Assembly: GCF_905220565.1 (NCBI RefSeq)
Contig: NC_059407.1
Span: 124,001-188,000, forward strand
Origin: Melitaea cinxia
Taxonomy: Eukaryota; Arthropoda; Insecta; Lepidoptera; Nymphalidae
DNA length: 64,000 nt
Reading direction: 5' to 3'
Numbering within the stretch: the stretch's first letter is position 1; each line of letters begins with the position of its first letter. The notes beneath the pieces are model-generated. The model saw nothing but the letters and a program-made list of their open reading frames with translations, made no database searches and was not told the origin of the DNA. A program made the translations under genes and the position numbers. Shown here in pieces: positions 38,440 to 50,189 of the stretch.

Positions 38440-39060
38440 CAAATTATGGAGAAAAGCAAGGAAGGTCTGTTTAAACTATATTGAATGAGATGTCATCGGT
38501 TTACGAGGACTCTCCAGGAAAAACAATGGTTTATGGACCACCAATGGAGACAAGGATGACATGTTAAATCGAATTCTTATTGGAGATGAAACTTGGGTTC
38601 ATCATTATGAACCTGAGTTCAAACAAGTCTCCGAGGACTAGCATAAAAATGGTACAACACCACCAAACAAGTTTGACCGACTGTAACACCAGTCGACCGG
38701 GGACTCAGAAGGAATTTTATTGATAGATTACAAAGATATTGTGTTTCTGTAACGGGGTAATACTATGCTTCAATTTTAGAGAGTAGTGGTCAAAAAAGTT
38801 ATAAAAGAAAAAAGACGGGGAAAATAAACAAAATGTCTCCAGTTATTTCATGGTAATGCTCCCATTCATAATTCATAAGAGACGTGTTGCGCTGGTAGGC
38901 CTCCATAAAGAGCGCTTCAATATTTTAAATCACCCACCCTATAGTCCAGATCTGGTCCCGATTATTATCTCTTTTTAAAAAAGAAAAAAAGAACTGCGTG
39001 GTAAGAAATTTTCCACTGACGATGAGGTTAAGAAAATGCTTTCATCATATTTTTTGGATA
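38440..39060 (+). pseudogene. mariner-type transposase pseudogene
   Basis: Conceptual translation recovers IGDETWVHHYEPE (first catalytic Asp region), a damaged H-x-N-A-x-x-H block near 38860, and HPPYSPDLVP near 38930 (third catalytic region), in different frames with several stops and frameshifts. The N-terminal half and clear terminal repeats are not visible. An old, inactive fragment. Confidence 0.75.
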
Positions 39061-39069
39061 AAGACAAAA

Positions 39070-42000
39070 CATTTTTGATGATGGTATAAATAAGTTAATT
39101 GATATTGAAGAGGAAAAATAATTTTGTGTTTTTATTTTTACTGAATACCCCCTACATATTCCGCGAATATAAAAACGCACCCTCGTAGTTTCAGGAACAA
39201 ATATGAAGAAAGCCGCACCCAATTTCATGGTCCTGGTAACAAGATTTTTCTTACAGGAATTGTTTTGGTGTTTATGATCTAAATTGTAACCCAATTTGAT
39301 TAACAGTTGCGATTCGATCTCTGTTCTCGATTCTCTGTTCTCTTCGATCTCTGTCATGATAAAAATGTGTCATAGATACCGTCGCAGCCATATAAACGCC
39401 TATCGCAGACAGACAGTCTAGTAATAATAATTCTCATATGGTTTCATACAAACAAGCTTTCTAGGTGGATGCTCGATTAAAACCTTTCAACGCGTAATAT
39501 ATGTGTTGACATAACTTTCACCGACCGCAGGAACCGTACCTAAAATCGTTCGATACAAAATCTATTGTTATTGGCCAATATTCAGCATTTACGCAAAAAT
39601 TTATTCGTCAACTTATCAGATTAACAAACTACAGATCTACTGATGTGCCAAAAACGTATTTAAAATAAGTTCGAAAACCTAATTTTTTACAGTAAAATGT
39701 GAAAAAAGAACAATTTAAGTAATATAGTTAATAAGGCTATAAGTTTAAACAAACAACTCGCAAAATCAAAATTAAATGTTTATTGTGAAAGCTACATACT
39801 GTCGAAAATTCCTTATTGAAAAGAACATGCGTTAAGTTAATTTGGGAGCCGAGGTCGAGGTCGAGACCCTAAGAGACCGGCGGCGGCGGCGGCGGCAGGG
39901 CGGCGGTCCTGTGCTTTCACCGCGATTAACCGAACAATAGCTCGCCCGCGCATTAGAAAGCTAATTTCCGTTTATATGCAAATCCCGTGCACGAGATATT
40001 ATAATTGCCTTCATATTTTATTGTGCCGCTTTACTTTTACCGGCTCCGACGGTGCGTGTCGCCACACGACCAGCTAATCCGACCCGAAACAGATGTCTCT
40101 TCCGGACAACGGTACACGAGAGCGAACCGGATGCGAGCCAGTGGCGTTTATCTGCGTCAACATATCGCAATAGATATGAAACGACGCTAATTGATTTCAC
40201 TTGTCGCTTTTATTTTCTAATGATACATTTTTATAAAGCGAAATCGATTTAATTTGATTCACAATGAACGACAATGTGATTGTTAATGAATCGTCATAAG
40301 CGGGAAAACAGCGCGGCAGGGTCTGCATTGAAAGTGACGGTGCAAGGCTGCGTCGACGCATTTTAATCGGATGCAGTCGGTGGCGACGATGGAAATATCG
40401 TCCGACGATAACGATAATTATTGCAGTCGAATTTAATCCAAGAGGATTCAATGAAGCACTACTATTAGTACTTTAGTGAAAGTACAAAGCTCATTAACTT
40501 TCAAATAGCATTTTTCACTGATTACATACTTAAGAAAATGTCACTCCGCTTTCATTCGATTGCCATCACAAAATAATTGAGGCTAGTAGTAACCGCTTTT
40601 CTTAAAAATAAAACGAAGACGTGCCCTTAATGATTCGAAGGCTATTTGACGTCGACAAATCTGCCATAAATCAAGTAAAAGTTGTGCAGGTGTGACACGC
40701 GAGCAAGTAAATTAAACCTGGTTACCACCCGATCAGGTATTAGGTGTCGGGAGTGATCGATGTGGGCCGGGTCGCTAACCCGTCGAGCCGACACTGTGAA
40801 TGACCGGTGTCGGCGCGTCGGCCGCAATTACACGATGCGATAACAGATAAGCCGCGCGTTATCAGCTGATTATGATTGTTTACACGATCGCTGGAGAGAT
40901 ATCTTCGTTTGTGGCTTTGCTTTGTAAACAATTTGCAATGCGCTACTGGTATTTCATTTCAAAGGTGCCGGTCGTTACCGTGTTATTATTAGATTAGTAA
41001 TTTTCGTTTGATCGATTGCATATTTGTGATTGGTGAATAATAATAAATAATTAGTATAAGGTATACTAACTTAACTTTTATTTGTAATTTTGTAAATAGC
41101 GGAGATTATTTAATTCCACTTACATTTCAAAAATAATAAATAAGTTAAATTTAAACTTATTTGTATAAGCACACTCTTGTCAGCTTCCATTCTATTTAAA
41201 AATATTACAAAATGTCACATGAAAATGAAGCATATAATAAGAATAGCAGAGCCCTTTAACCCTAATACATAATATTACCATACTTATATACTTATGATAA
41301 CAAAATACAACACTAACCTATTTCAACCGTGTAATGAAATATAAAGAATGAATAAAGCTGGAAGAGTTAGTATAGATCGTAAGCAATAAATTCAAGTTAC
41401 GAATTTACGATACCGCTCTGTGAATGTTGCTGCATAAAGAATTTGAGATAGGTTCTATGTGCATAATTTCCATTGGCCAATATTGAACGTTTATCTTATG
41501 TTAATGTAAGTAAGTTAATATAATAAGTAATTCTCTGCCGAAAACGTTTGACGACGAATTTTCGAAAACAAAGAACTTCCCTACAAACGATTGATTCTTT
41601 ACTTAGCCTCCACATATATTACGACGACTCTAGGTTGAAAATTTATTCTTAATAATCCTAACAATTCATGCATAAATCTTTTAATATTTCTCAATGGTGT
41701 AGACAGTGCGATGTCTGCTAGTTTGAGTTCAAGTATTATTAAGACGATTTATCAAATCGACTACAAAAAGCATTTTTTGCAATGTGCATCGCAGTCATTT
41801 CGCAGGCTAGACGTCGAGACAACGAGTACCGGCGGCGGGCGGCGGGCGGCGACTCCGCGAGTGCCGGCACTTGGCAGCCGGCGGAGCACACACTGAGACG
41901 GCAGAACGACTTTTTGTTTGGACGATGCATCACTTATTAAGATTTAGATGTCTGTCTGCCGTTTAAAATTCTTACTGCACTCACGAAGTTAAAACTTGCT

Positions 42001-43500
42001 CTGCGAAACAGTTCGTTTGCACATTACATTTCACATCAAGTGTAGGTTTGCTTAGGATTGAGTAAGTTAGATGTATTGCGCTCAGGTATTTTGGTTTAAA
42101 ATGATTGACTTGGATTTATGGACATCCAGACCGAAAAGAAATAGATATTTATAGTGGTAGTTAGTGGTATCGAATCCGCAAACCGCTGGTATTTAGATGC
42201 GAACATGGCACAAGAGCCACAACACCCGAGCGGTTGTCGCCACAATCGCCGTTCGCTCAATTGGCGCACTTAATTGACGAGCGCACGAGGTCTCACCCTG
42301 CACGTGACCCCGACGACCGCCGACCAGGCGGGGAGCACCGGGAGCCGTCTGCATCCTCATTGAGCATAAATAAAATGCAATCATCGACATGCCAATAAAA
42401 AAAGATTGAAACTTTTGTTATTGCAACGAACGGTTAAATTGAAAAATGAATCACTGATATTGAATCATTGTACTTATATAGCAAGCTTTTTAATGTACTA
42501 TACTCCAAAGAGTAAGTAAAATACCCACAAGGCGGAAATAAATACAAAGAGTTTCTTACTATCGTACTTACTACACGTATGCCTATATTTTAAAATCTAG
42601 GGTCGCCAAGAAATTACTTCGGGGACCAACTGTTCAGTTGGGCTAGCCAAGGTTTCAGAATCTTAAGCTTTTCTTTACTTAGTAAAGTGATATTAAAGAT
42701 TTATCGCGAATAAAAAACTTGTTGATTGTTTCGAACAAAGATTGTTCCGAAATACCTACTTTAGTAATAAAATAAAACCTATTGTTTAGCCAAAACACAA
42801 TCCCTCAATCAGTTTGACACTATTAGATATTTTAGTAAACTATCAATTCGGACCAAGCGAGATAATGAAATCGATAACTTTATTTATTATAAGAAATGAA
42901 TTTAATGTTTTTATATTTATTAATGTTACATTGTTTTGTTTTTAGTGTTATGCTCAAGTCAGCTAATTCTTTTTTAATTGTGGTTAAATTTTTTTATCCT
43001 TTTGTTTTTTGTCTCCTTTACTATATCTAATGAATTGGGTTATGCCTGTAATATTAGATGTAAGAAATAAAATAAAATAAATAAATAAATAAATAACCTC
43101 GTATCTACATACGTAGTGTCAAATTTACATTTACTTCAATTATTTTTATTGCGATTACGACGAAGAAATAGACATATCAGCCGTTATTGACAGTTTTCCA
43201 TTAACATCAGAAACAGTTTCAACCACTAGGTAAACGTTTCCCCGCGTCAGACCGCGGCGCTTGTACCCGTACCGGTCAGTCCACATTCCTTACCTAGATA
43301 GCAAAACAAAATTTAACAGAGTGTAGGATCGAAACGGCCTATTTATTCGGTAACACGTAACTTAGCGCGAATGCTCAAGTCTATGAAATCTGTCACATCA
43401 TCCTAGTTACAAGTAAAGGTATTTACTCCACTGAGGGTCGAGTGCAGGTGTTACAACATTACTCAGTAATAAACTACGATGAGACTTATGAAACATTGTT
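39070..43500. other. Mostly single-copy-looking non-coding DNA
   Basis: GC-richer patches at 40020-40200, 40680-40930 and 41800-41900 could be conserved regulatory sequence; none reads as an exon. A degraded SINE head (minus) lies at 42160-42245, and an (AAAT)n run at 43075-43096. Confidence 0.35.
39877..39905. repeat. (CGG)n microsatellite
   Basis: About six CGG units in an otherwise AT-rich region. Confidence 0.85.
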
Positions 43501-43504
43501 TATA

Positions 43505-43720
43505 CGACTAGCGTGTCGAAAAACCGTACAGTCCGTCCAATGGTAAGCGGTAGCCGTAGCCTACGGACGCCTGCAACCAGAGCATCACAATTTGCGTTGC
43601 CAACCCTTACCATCGCGCACACGCCACAGGAACCCAACACTACTTGAGATCAGTTTTACGTGGCTGTGATTTTTTGCAATGTTGAGGTATTTCCCCTTTG
43701 GGCTGGCTCCGGCTTTTAAG
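43505..43720. repeat. LINE-like fragment
   Basis: Contains GGTAAGCGGTAGCCGTAGCC and CAACCAGAGCATCACAA, words I associate with lepidopteran LINE 3' regions. No coding. Confidence 0.4.
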
Positions 43721-44300
43721 CAAGACATCGTCTGCTAGGTCACTAGCTTATTAATTGAACTGTTACTAAAAGGCAAATAAGTTAGATTATATTCGCTCAA
43801 TATATTATAGAATGAATAAATTATAACATAGTATAGTATATAAAGACAATATAATAACACTTTTACACACGTAACGCAATAAATATCAACAGTTCCGATA
43901 CACAATTCACAATATAAATTAAAAATATTAAACTGATTAAAGTTTCTTCTAAATACATGAACATAACATACATAAATGAACATAACCGGATATTTTTCTT
44001 TCTTTATATATATAGTAATCAAAGAATACTAAGAATAAGCCTGAATTTGCTATATCCGACGCAAATGTGACTACACGAAATTGTAGATACAACAAGGCGA
44101 ATAAATAAATAAAAAAAATAATAAAATAAATATAATATAATAATATAATAAATATAATAATAGAATAATAGAATAGGAAAGGAAAATAATAATAAAATTG
44201 ACATAAAAGTACGATCGAAACGAAAAGTACATAGAGACGGAAATAGAACCTATTTTGAAGTCGGATAAAAATAACGATACGTGAAGTAGTGGGCAGCTGT

Positions 44301-44315
44301 GCAATTCTCTAAGCG
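44301..44315 (+). repeat. Left terminal inverted repeat of the Harbinger element
   Basis: GCAATTCTCTAAGCG, perfectly complementary to the right end. Confidence 0.85.
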
Positions 44316-44647
44316 TAAATATCGTTACAGCCTAGATGACAGCCGCTGTTACAGCGACGAGGGCTATAAGGGTATTCCCTAAGATTAATTTCTACGCTGT
44401 TCGACACTAGCGCCGCATGGCTGTAGACGGCGTGATTTGAAAACAAATATTTGTATGTTCTTAATATGAAATCGGTATTCTCCAAGCAAAACAGCCACAA
44501 ATTTCAACCGCAGCCTCGGCGTACGCTTACAACTTTTAGTGTCAAACGAAAAGCTACTATTTCGTGGCTGTAGCCAAGGATTTTCAGTCCATTTATATTG
44601 TGTTTAGTTTGTTTTAGTGATATTTTAAGTTGGATTACTCTATAAAA

Positions 44648-46724
44648 ATGTAAGTATTTAGTACCTACATAATATGTTTCTTTTAAATCTATTTAGAACT
44701 CAGAACACATGAAGCAGTAATTTAAAAAAATATAGGTACATACTTATACTTATTTTTTTTGTGATAACAGGGCCGCAAGAGTATTGTGTATGTTGTACCT
44801 TCTAGAAGAAGCTAAAAGGCTAGACGATTTACACAAAAGACGTCAAAGTCGCAGTATACGCAATCTTTATAAAATATCATCAGACAGAGATTACATACGC
44901 AACTACAGGCTCACCAGGGATCTTATAGAAATATTGGAAGACGATCTCATGCCTTTTTTGCCCCAACAAGTACGGCGTGGTGGGCTCAGTCATCACACTA
45001 AGGTGATACTACCGGAACTACCTTATTTGTCTACTTATTAATTGATCTTTGTAGTTTAATATACAAAGCAGTGCAGTATCTACTATTTATTTTTTGTGTT
45101 ACAATATACATCTAGTTCACACTGGGTTTATGTAGAAGCCTCAGTGTAAGTATGTACATAATTATATTGAGAGTTATCCAATAACAATAGTTAAGCGAAT
45201 AGTTATATATTAGTATAGTAATATACATATAAAATATTACTATGTATTTATATAACATTGATAATTTATAGTGAAACCTTGTTTTTCTATTACTAATCTA
45301 TTATTATCTACGACTATATGAAATGACAATAATCTTATTTCTTCCAGATTCTATGCACCCTATCTTTTTTGGCCACTGGAAGCTACCAGAATGTAGTTGG
45401 AAAATCATTTTTTAATTATGTATCACAACCATCTGCCAGCCGAGCTATTAATACAATTGTCAATGCACTAAATCATCCTGACATAATTAAAAAGTATATA
45501 AGATTTCCACAAAATCGTAATGAAAGAGAGACTCTGAAACAAAGGTACTTAAAGTAAATATATTTAAGTCCCCTTTGTCGACACTTCTGTTTGACCTTTA
45601 TCTTTTGTTGCAGATTTTTTGAGAAATTTAAAATTCCTGGTGTGATTGGATGTGTTGATGGTACTTTGGTGGCCATGATTCGTCCCAAAACACAAGAAGA
45701 AAGATATTACTGCAGAAAAGGTTACCATGCTAGAAATGTTTTAATTGTGAGTGTTGTACTATAGAATATAAACACCCATTGGTTTATTAAAAGATAAAAA
45801 TACATTACCTATAAATAAAAATATTTAATTTATCTTGAAAACTGATTTTTAACCGACTTCCAAAAAAGGAGGAGGTTCTCAATTCGACTGTTTTTTTTTT
45901 AAAATGGATTATTCCGTTTGGTCTGTGCTTATGAGAATAGAGATTATATTATATTATAATTATGTATAGAGACTAGTATTGATCATTTCATAATTTAGAA
46001 ATAATAAATATTATAATATATATTAATGTTTAAAAATGAATATTAGTATTAACTATATAATGATGTTTGCATTGCAGATAAATGACTGTGATCTAAACAT
46101 ATTACATGTGGATGCTACATTTGGAGGGGCTACACACGACAGCTTCATTTTTAATAATTCTGTCATACAGCATCACCTGGAGCAACTAAACAATGCGGGA
46201 GAGACAGCATATTTGTTAGGTATGAAAAAAATAACATTGTTTACAGTTGACATTGAATAGTGGAAAGGCAGTTGGTAATTTATTTAATATAATATTAATT
46301 GTTCACAGGTGATTCTGCTTATGGGCAGAGATCCTACTTGATGACCCCATGTGCCAATCCTGAGCCTGGTTCTCCAGAGGAGCATTACAATACACTGCAT
46401 AGTACAGCAAGGAATAGTGTTGAAAGGACAATCGGAATTTTAAAGGGCAGATTTAGATGTCTTCTGGTTCATAGAGTTTTACACTATGATCCAGAAATGG
46501 TGTCTAAAATCATTATTGCTTGCTGTATCTTGCACAATATTTGTAATCGCGCTGGATTACCAGTATTAGAGTTGCCACATAATTTGCAAGAAGAAGAAAT
46601 TCGCGCAAATGAAGTGCTACAAAGCGAGGGTCATCACATAGAGCCGGCATCTCTAGGCGCCCTAGAACGTGGTCGGGCTTCCCGCCAGCAACTTATAAAT
46701 ATTTTATGGCGTGGGAGGCATTAA
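44648..46724 (+). CDS. Harbinger (HARBI1-like) DDE transposase
   Basis: Exons 44648-44649 (coding part), 44771-45002, 45348-45544, 45614-45746, 46078-46219, 46309-46724; 373 residues, all GT/AG and phase-consistent. The ATG is formed by AT at the end of exon 1 and G of exon 2. The catalytic acids are visible: D159 (GCVDGT), D209 (THDSF) and E274 (NSVERT), with GDSAYGQRSYLM and the C-terminal LHNIC typical of the family. Length and motifs fit an active enzyme that cuts the element's ends and needs the Myb-like partner for nuclear import or DNA recognition (known for Harbinger elements). AATAAA overlaps the region just after the stop. Confidence 0.92.
45843..45900 (-). repeat. Repeat fragment inserted in a transposase intron
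   Basis: Minus-strand copy of the AAGTCGGTTAAAA family end (AACCGACTTCCAAAAAAGG) plus poly(T), inside the intron between transposase exons 4 and 5. It enlarges the intron and leaves the coding sequence untouched. Confidence 0.85.
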
Positions 46725-46953
46725 ATAAAAGTGTAACCTGCTTTACTTATTATATATATATTATTATTTAAATATTATTACTTATAATTATTTAATTTTA
46801 ACATTGTAATATTAGAGTACAAAATTAAATCATAGCTATTATTATTATTTTTTTATCAAAATAATGAAATAAAAATAATATGAAAATAAAATTGTATTAT
46901 TAACTAACAAAAAAAAAACAAAAATCACTTAAATTTAATTCTACGTGTTAGAG

Positions 46954-48788
46954 CTAGGTATCAGGAGCTCTAAAATGTAGAATTGCTTTAAGTGATTGCT
47001 GTGTGACGTCGCGTATAATGTCACCGAGGCGATCTATTGCTGCCGCCATTATGATGGGACCTTGTGCATCGGCTTCCCGCGCCCGTGCTAAGGCCTCCTG
47101 AGACCGAGCTGAGGTAAGCTCTGCCTCAACACGTTGCTCTTCGATGGCTATAAACCTTTGGATAAGGCTTGCCATCTCGGAGCGACGCTGTGACGGGGGA
47201 GACCGTCGCAGAAGACGTCGGCGTCCCGCAGATACCCCTCCGCGAGGTGACGTCATTGCTGTGCGGCGGCGTTGTTGCGAGCTAGAAGTGGGTCTTTGTG
47301 TCGGTGTAGGCACGGATGAGCCCCTGCGCTGACTGGGGGAATCGAAACAAATGCGCCTTCGCGCGCCACCGACACTATCGCTTGGTATTGATGGCATTTC
47401 CCCTGCCTCTTCAACATTTCTGTCTCTTTCAGAGGGGGATACCTATAAATAAATAAGAAAAAACTGTTGAATATTGTCTAAATTTATAGATTAATATAAT
47501 ATTAAATATAATTATAAATCTCTGCCTAATAAACATGTATAAATTTACCATTTCAACTTCATCCTGTATCCGTACACCTTCAGACTCATCTGGTGGAGTA
47601 GAAATCGTTGGTGTCTGTAGATTTTCTGCTACTGTGTCTCCGACAACAACAACTACAGTTTCGTCCTAAAAATTAATCAATAGTTTTTAATACCGAAGTA
47701 CCCAGTTTTTAATACCCGAATACATTGAGTAGACAATTAAATATCTAAAATTATTATTGACTTATATTTTACATAAGAGGAAGTGATAAGTTTTTTTTAA
47801 AGTAATTCAGGACCTTCTACAAGTGTAAAAATTTTGGTAATTACTGATGGATACTATTCCTACTATTCCTGGTGGATCAGGAATTTTCTAAAAACATAAT
47901 TTAAGACACTGCTAGTATTTTAGATTATTAATTTTATAAATATTATATTAATTTTATGATATTAATTTAAATTCAATAAAAATATTACTCTCACATGAAA
48001 CTGCCGCAAGATGCTTTCTGAGTGACTGCTAGTTTCAGTGCCTAGAGGGGGCTGAACAGCATTTCCTTGTTCCTACAAACAAAAAATAAAAATCAAATTA
48101 ATTCTGACAATAAATTTTTATGATTAATAAACTATGGAAGCTGTTGTTGTAAAAGCTTAAATTTTGTTTATCAAGACATGTCTTATATACATACATGAAA
48201 TGGATTGATTGCTAAATTCCTATCACCAGTAGCAAAACTCAGACCACCAGAAATGGTCAGAATTCTTTTCTCCAGATCTGACAGCTCCACCACGTCTACA
48301 TCGACCCCACCACCTGTCCTCTGCATAGCAGTCTGTGCAATATTTGCCTTCCTTTTTGTGGCAGCTTTTTTATCTTTCCAGTACTATAAACAAAAAAGAT
48401 AATCACATAGAAAGTTGACATTTACACATCTAAACAAACTTAAACATTATGCATATATTTGTACTAACACTACTATTAATTAGTTACATACCTTAGCCCA
48501 CTGCTTCCACTCTTTTATGCACCCGTTGCCAACACTGTTTAACACCGTAGCTATTTCGGTCCAGCCATTTTGCATACGGGTCCTAGCATTCGCTGTACGG
48601 GCATGTCCAGTGGCAAGGTCTGATCTCACTTCCATGAATTCAATCAATTTCTCCAATTGTACTGAGGACGGTCCAGCGTTACGAGCCACTGCAAGCAAGT
48701 GTTTAGATTGTAAACCAACTTACATTAGAAAAAAATACTGGTACGTCGTACGAGAAACATAATATGTGATAGTAAAGTAATACTTACT
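46954..48788 (-). CDS. Myb/SANT-like accessory protein of the Harbinger element
   Basis: Coding exons on the minus strand: 48788 (one base, A), 48688-48492, 48383-48195, 48072-47995, 47665-47549 and 47442-46954; 356 residues, in phase. The initiator ATG is made of A from exon 1 and TG from exon 2. Residues about 12-75 (KLIEFMEVRSDLATG, NGWTEIATVLNSVG, KQWAKYWKDKK) form a Myb/zeste-like trihelix DNA-binding domain. The C-terminal exon has a basic Ser/Arg-rich stretch, then a helical LIQRFIAIEEQRVEAEL region that may mediate oligomerisation. A possible extra exon near 47887-47840 was left out. In related elements the partner protein carries the transposase to the nucleus and DNA ends (family knowledge). 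Confidence 0.82.
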
Positions 48789-48789
48789 T

Positions 48790-49527
48790 GTTCAATTTAG
48801 ATTTTTTATGTTTACTATGCGATGCACAACAAGTTGGCACAACAGTATAACGTTTTGTTTAGGCAATACTGATTGACTGAACACATTATTAATGCACATG
48901 TTCCCAAGTTTCACAAAATATTTTAAGTGGTTTTCGTGGGTCGCTCGAATCGGCCCCATATCCAATTTAAAGTGTATACAAGTGTGGCACTTGACTTTCT
49001 AACATTTGATTTTATTTTATTTTATTTCTTATGACTAAGTTTAATGTGTTTCACATGTTTTGTTTGTTTTTGTTTACTCAACTCTATTTTAGATTTGACG
49101 TCGATTTTAATAAGTGTCATTTTTCGATTTGACGTAGAGCTAACTTTTTTATTAAGTGTCAATTTAATATGCAAAGACCACATTTACTAGAAACATTTTT
49201 ACCTGTTTGTCGGCAATTTACTATTATTTTTAAGCAAATATACTCAAATGATTCATAAATACAACTGTGTATTCAAAAATGCTTATAACATAATTGTTAT
49301 CAAAGAAATAGTCAATATTTACGAGACAAAAATATATCGATAGTGCAGATACGGCTCCGCCCATCCCTCAAAAACAGCCTTGCGAACAGCCGTGCGCTCA
49401 CGCAGCCGAGAGATCGTCGGCGAGATAACAGAGCTTAGAGAATACGAAAAATAACGCCTTGAACTCAGCGAACGATGCGACGGCTGTGACATCCGTGATC
49501 ACAGCGACGAGTACAGCCACAACACGT
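48790..49527. other. 5' region of the Myb-like gene and right end of the element
   Basis: Probably contains the non-coding first exon and promoter of the minus-strand gene. Subterminal words such as ACAGCGACGAG occur near both ends of the element (44350 and 49501). Confidence 0.4.
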
Positions 49528-49542
49528 CGCTTAGAGAATTGC
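49528..49542 (-). repeat. Right terminal inverted repeat of the Harbinger element
   Basis: CGCTTAGAGAATTGC, the exact complement of the left end. Confidence 0.85.
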
Positions 49543-49770
49543 CTAGCAGGTCTTACGATTAGTGTCGAGTACCGGCTCCGTTACATCTGTTACACAAATA
49601 TTTAGCAAGTCGTAGTAAACACGACGCTCGAGCCAAATCGAAACTATTTACCGTAAATACTCTTTTATACTGCACTTTATTGATCTGTACGAGCAATCTA
49701 CTTAGTCGCTGATTAATCGTATTGTGTAAATCACGTGATACGACGATACGATACGATACACTGGACATAG

Positions 49771-50066
49771 ACAGGGGTTTTTCTCCGTGTAGAAGAACGA
49801 TCGGAGCTTAATCCATCACGCTGCTTCACTATACTTGGCGGATGAATTTCCTACTGTGAGTAACGATCGCTATCAGGTTTTTATGATTATAACCGGGACC
49901 GAGAGCTTAACGTGCTCTCCGAGGCACGGTGGGGGGATCCACCCTGTATTCCTAACCGAAAAGAAATATTTGTTAAAAATACAAATATCAGAAATCGAAC
50001 CCGCAAACCGCCGGTGTTTAAGCGCGTACATGGCACATGAATCGTTACACCATAGCGGTTGTCAAT
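49771..50066 (-). mobile_element. tRNA-derived SINE, different head subtype
   Basis: Minus orientation. Shares the GATAGCGATCGTTACTC and GAGCACGTTAAGC blocks with the other SINEs, but the tRNA head (minus CCGCTATGGTGTAACGATTC, then GCGGGTTCGATT) differs. The 3' end is truncated near 49785. Confidence 0.7.
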
Positions 50067-50094
50067 AAATCACTCGCAGTGGTATAAATTTATC

Positions 50095-50185
50095 TATGAT
50101 TTTTTTTATTATTTTTTTATTATTATTTTTTTACATTTTTTTTTTATTTTTTTATAATTTTTTTCTTTTTTTTTGTTAAAGTTAT
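50095..50185. repeat. T-rich low-complexity tract
   Basis: Almost only T with scattered A over about 90 bp. Confidence 0.85.
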
Positions 50186-50189
50186 TTTA

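Larger units (their letters stand above)
44301..49542 (+). mobile_element. PIF/Harbinger transposon with two genes
   Basis: A 5.2-kb element bounded by perfect 15-bp inverted ends (GCAATTCTCTAAGCG at 44301-44315 and its complement at 49528-49542). It contains a spliced DDE transposase (+) and a spliced Myb/SANT-like protein (-) in tail-to-tail order, the usual two-gene Harbinger plan. No convincing 3-bp target duplication is visible (TGT versus CTA), so the true ends may lie a few bases away. Both genes look intact. Confidence 0.9.

Noticed and set aside
38440..39060. Active mariner gene
   Set aside because: Stops and frameshifts separate the recognisable motifs, and the N-terminal half is absent.
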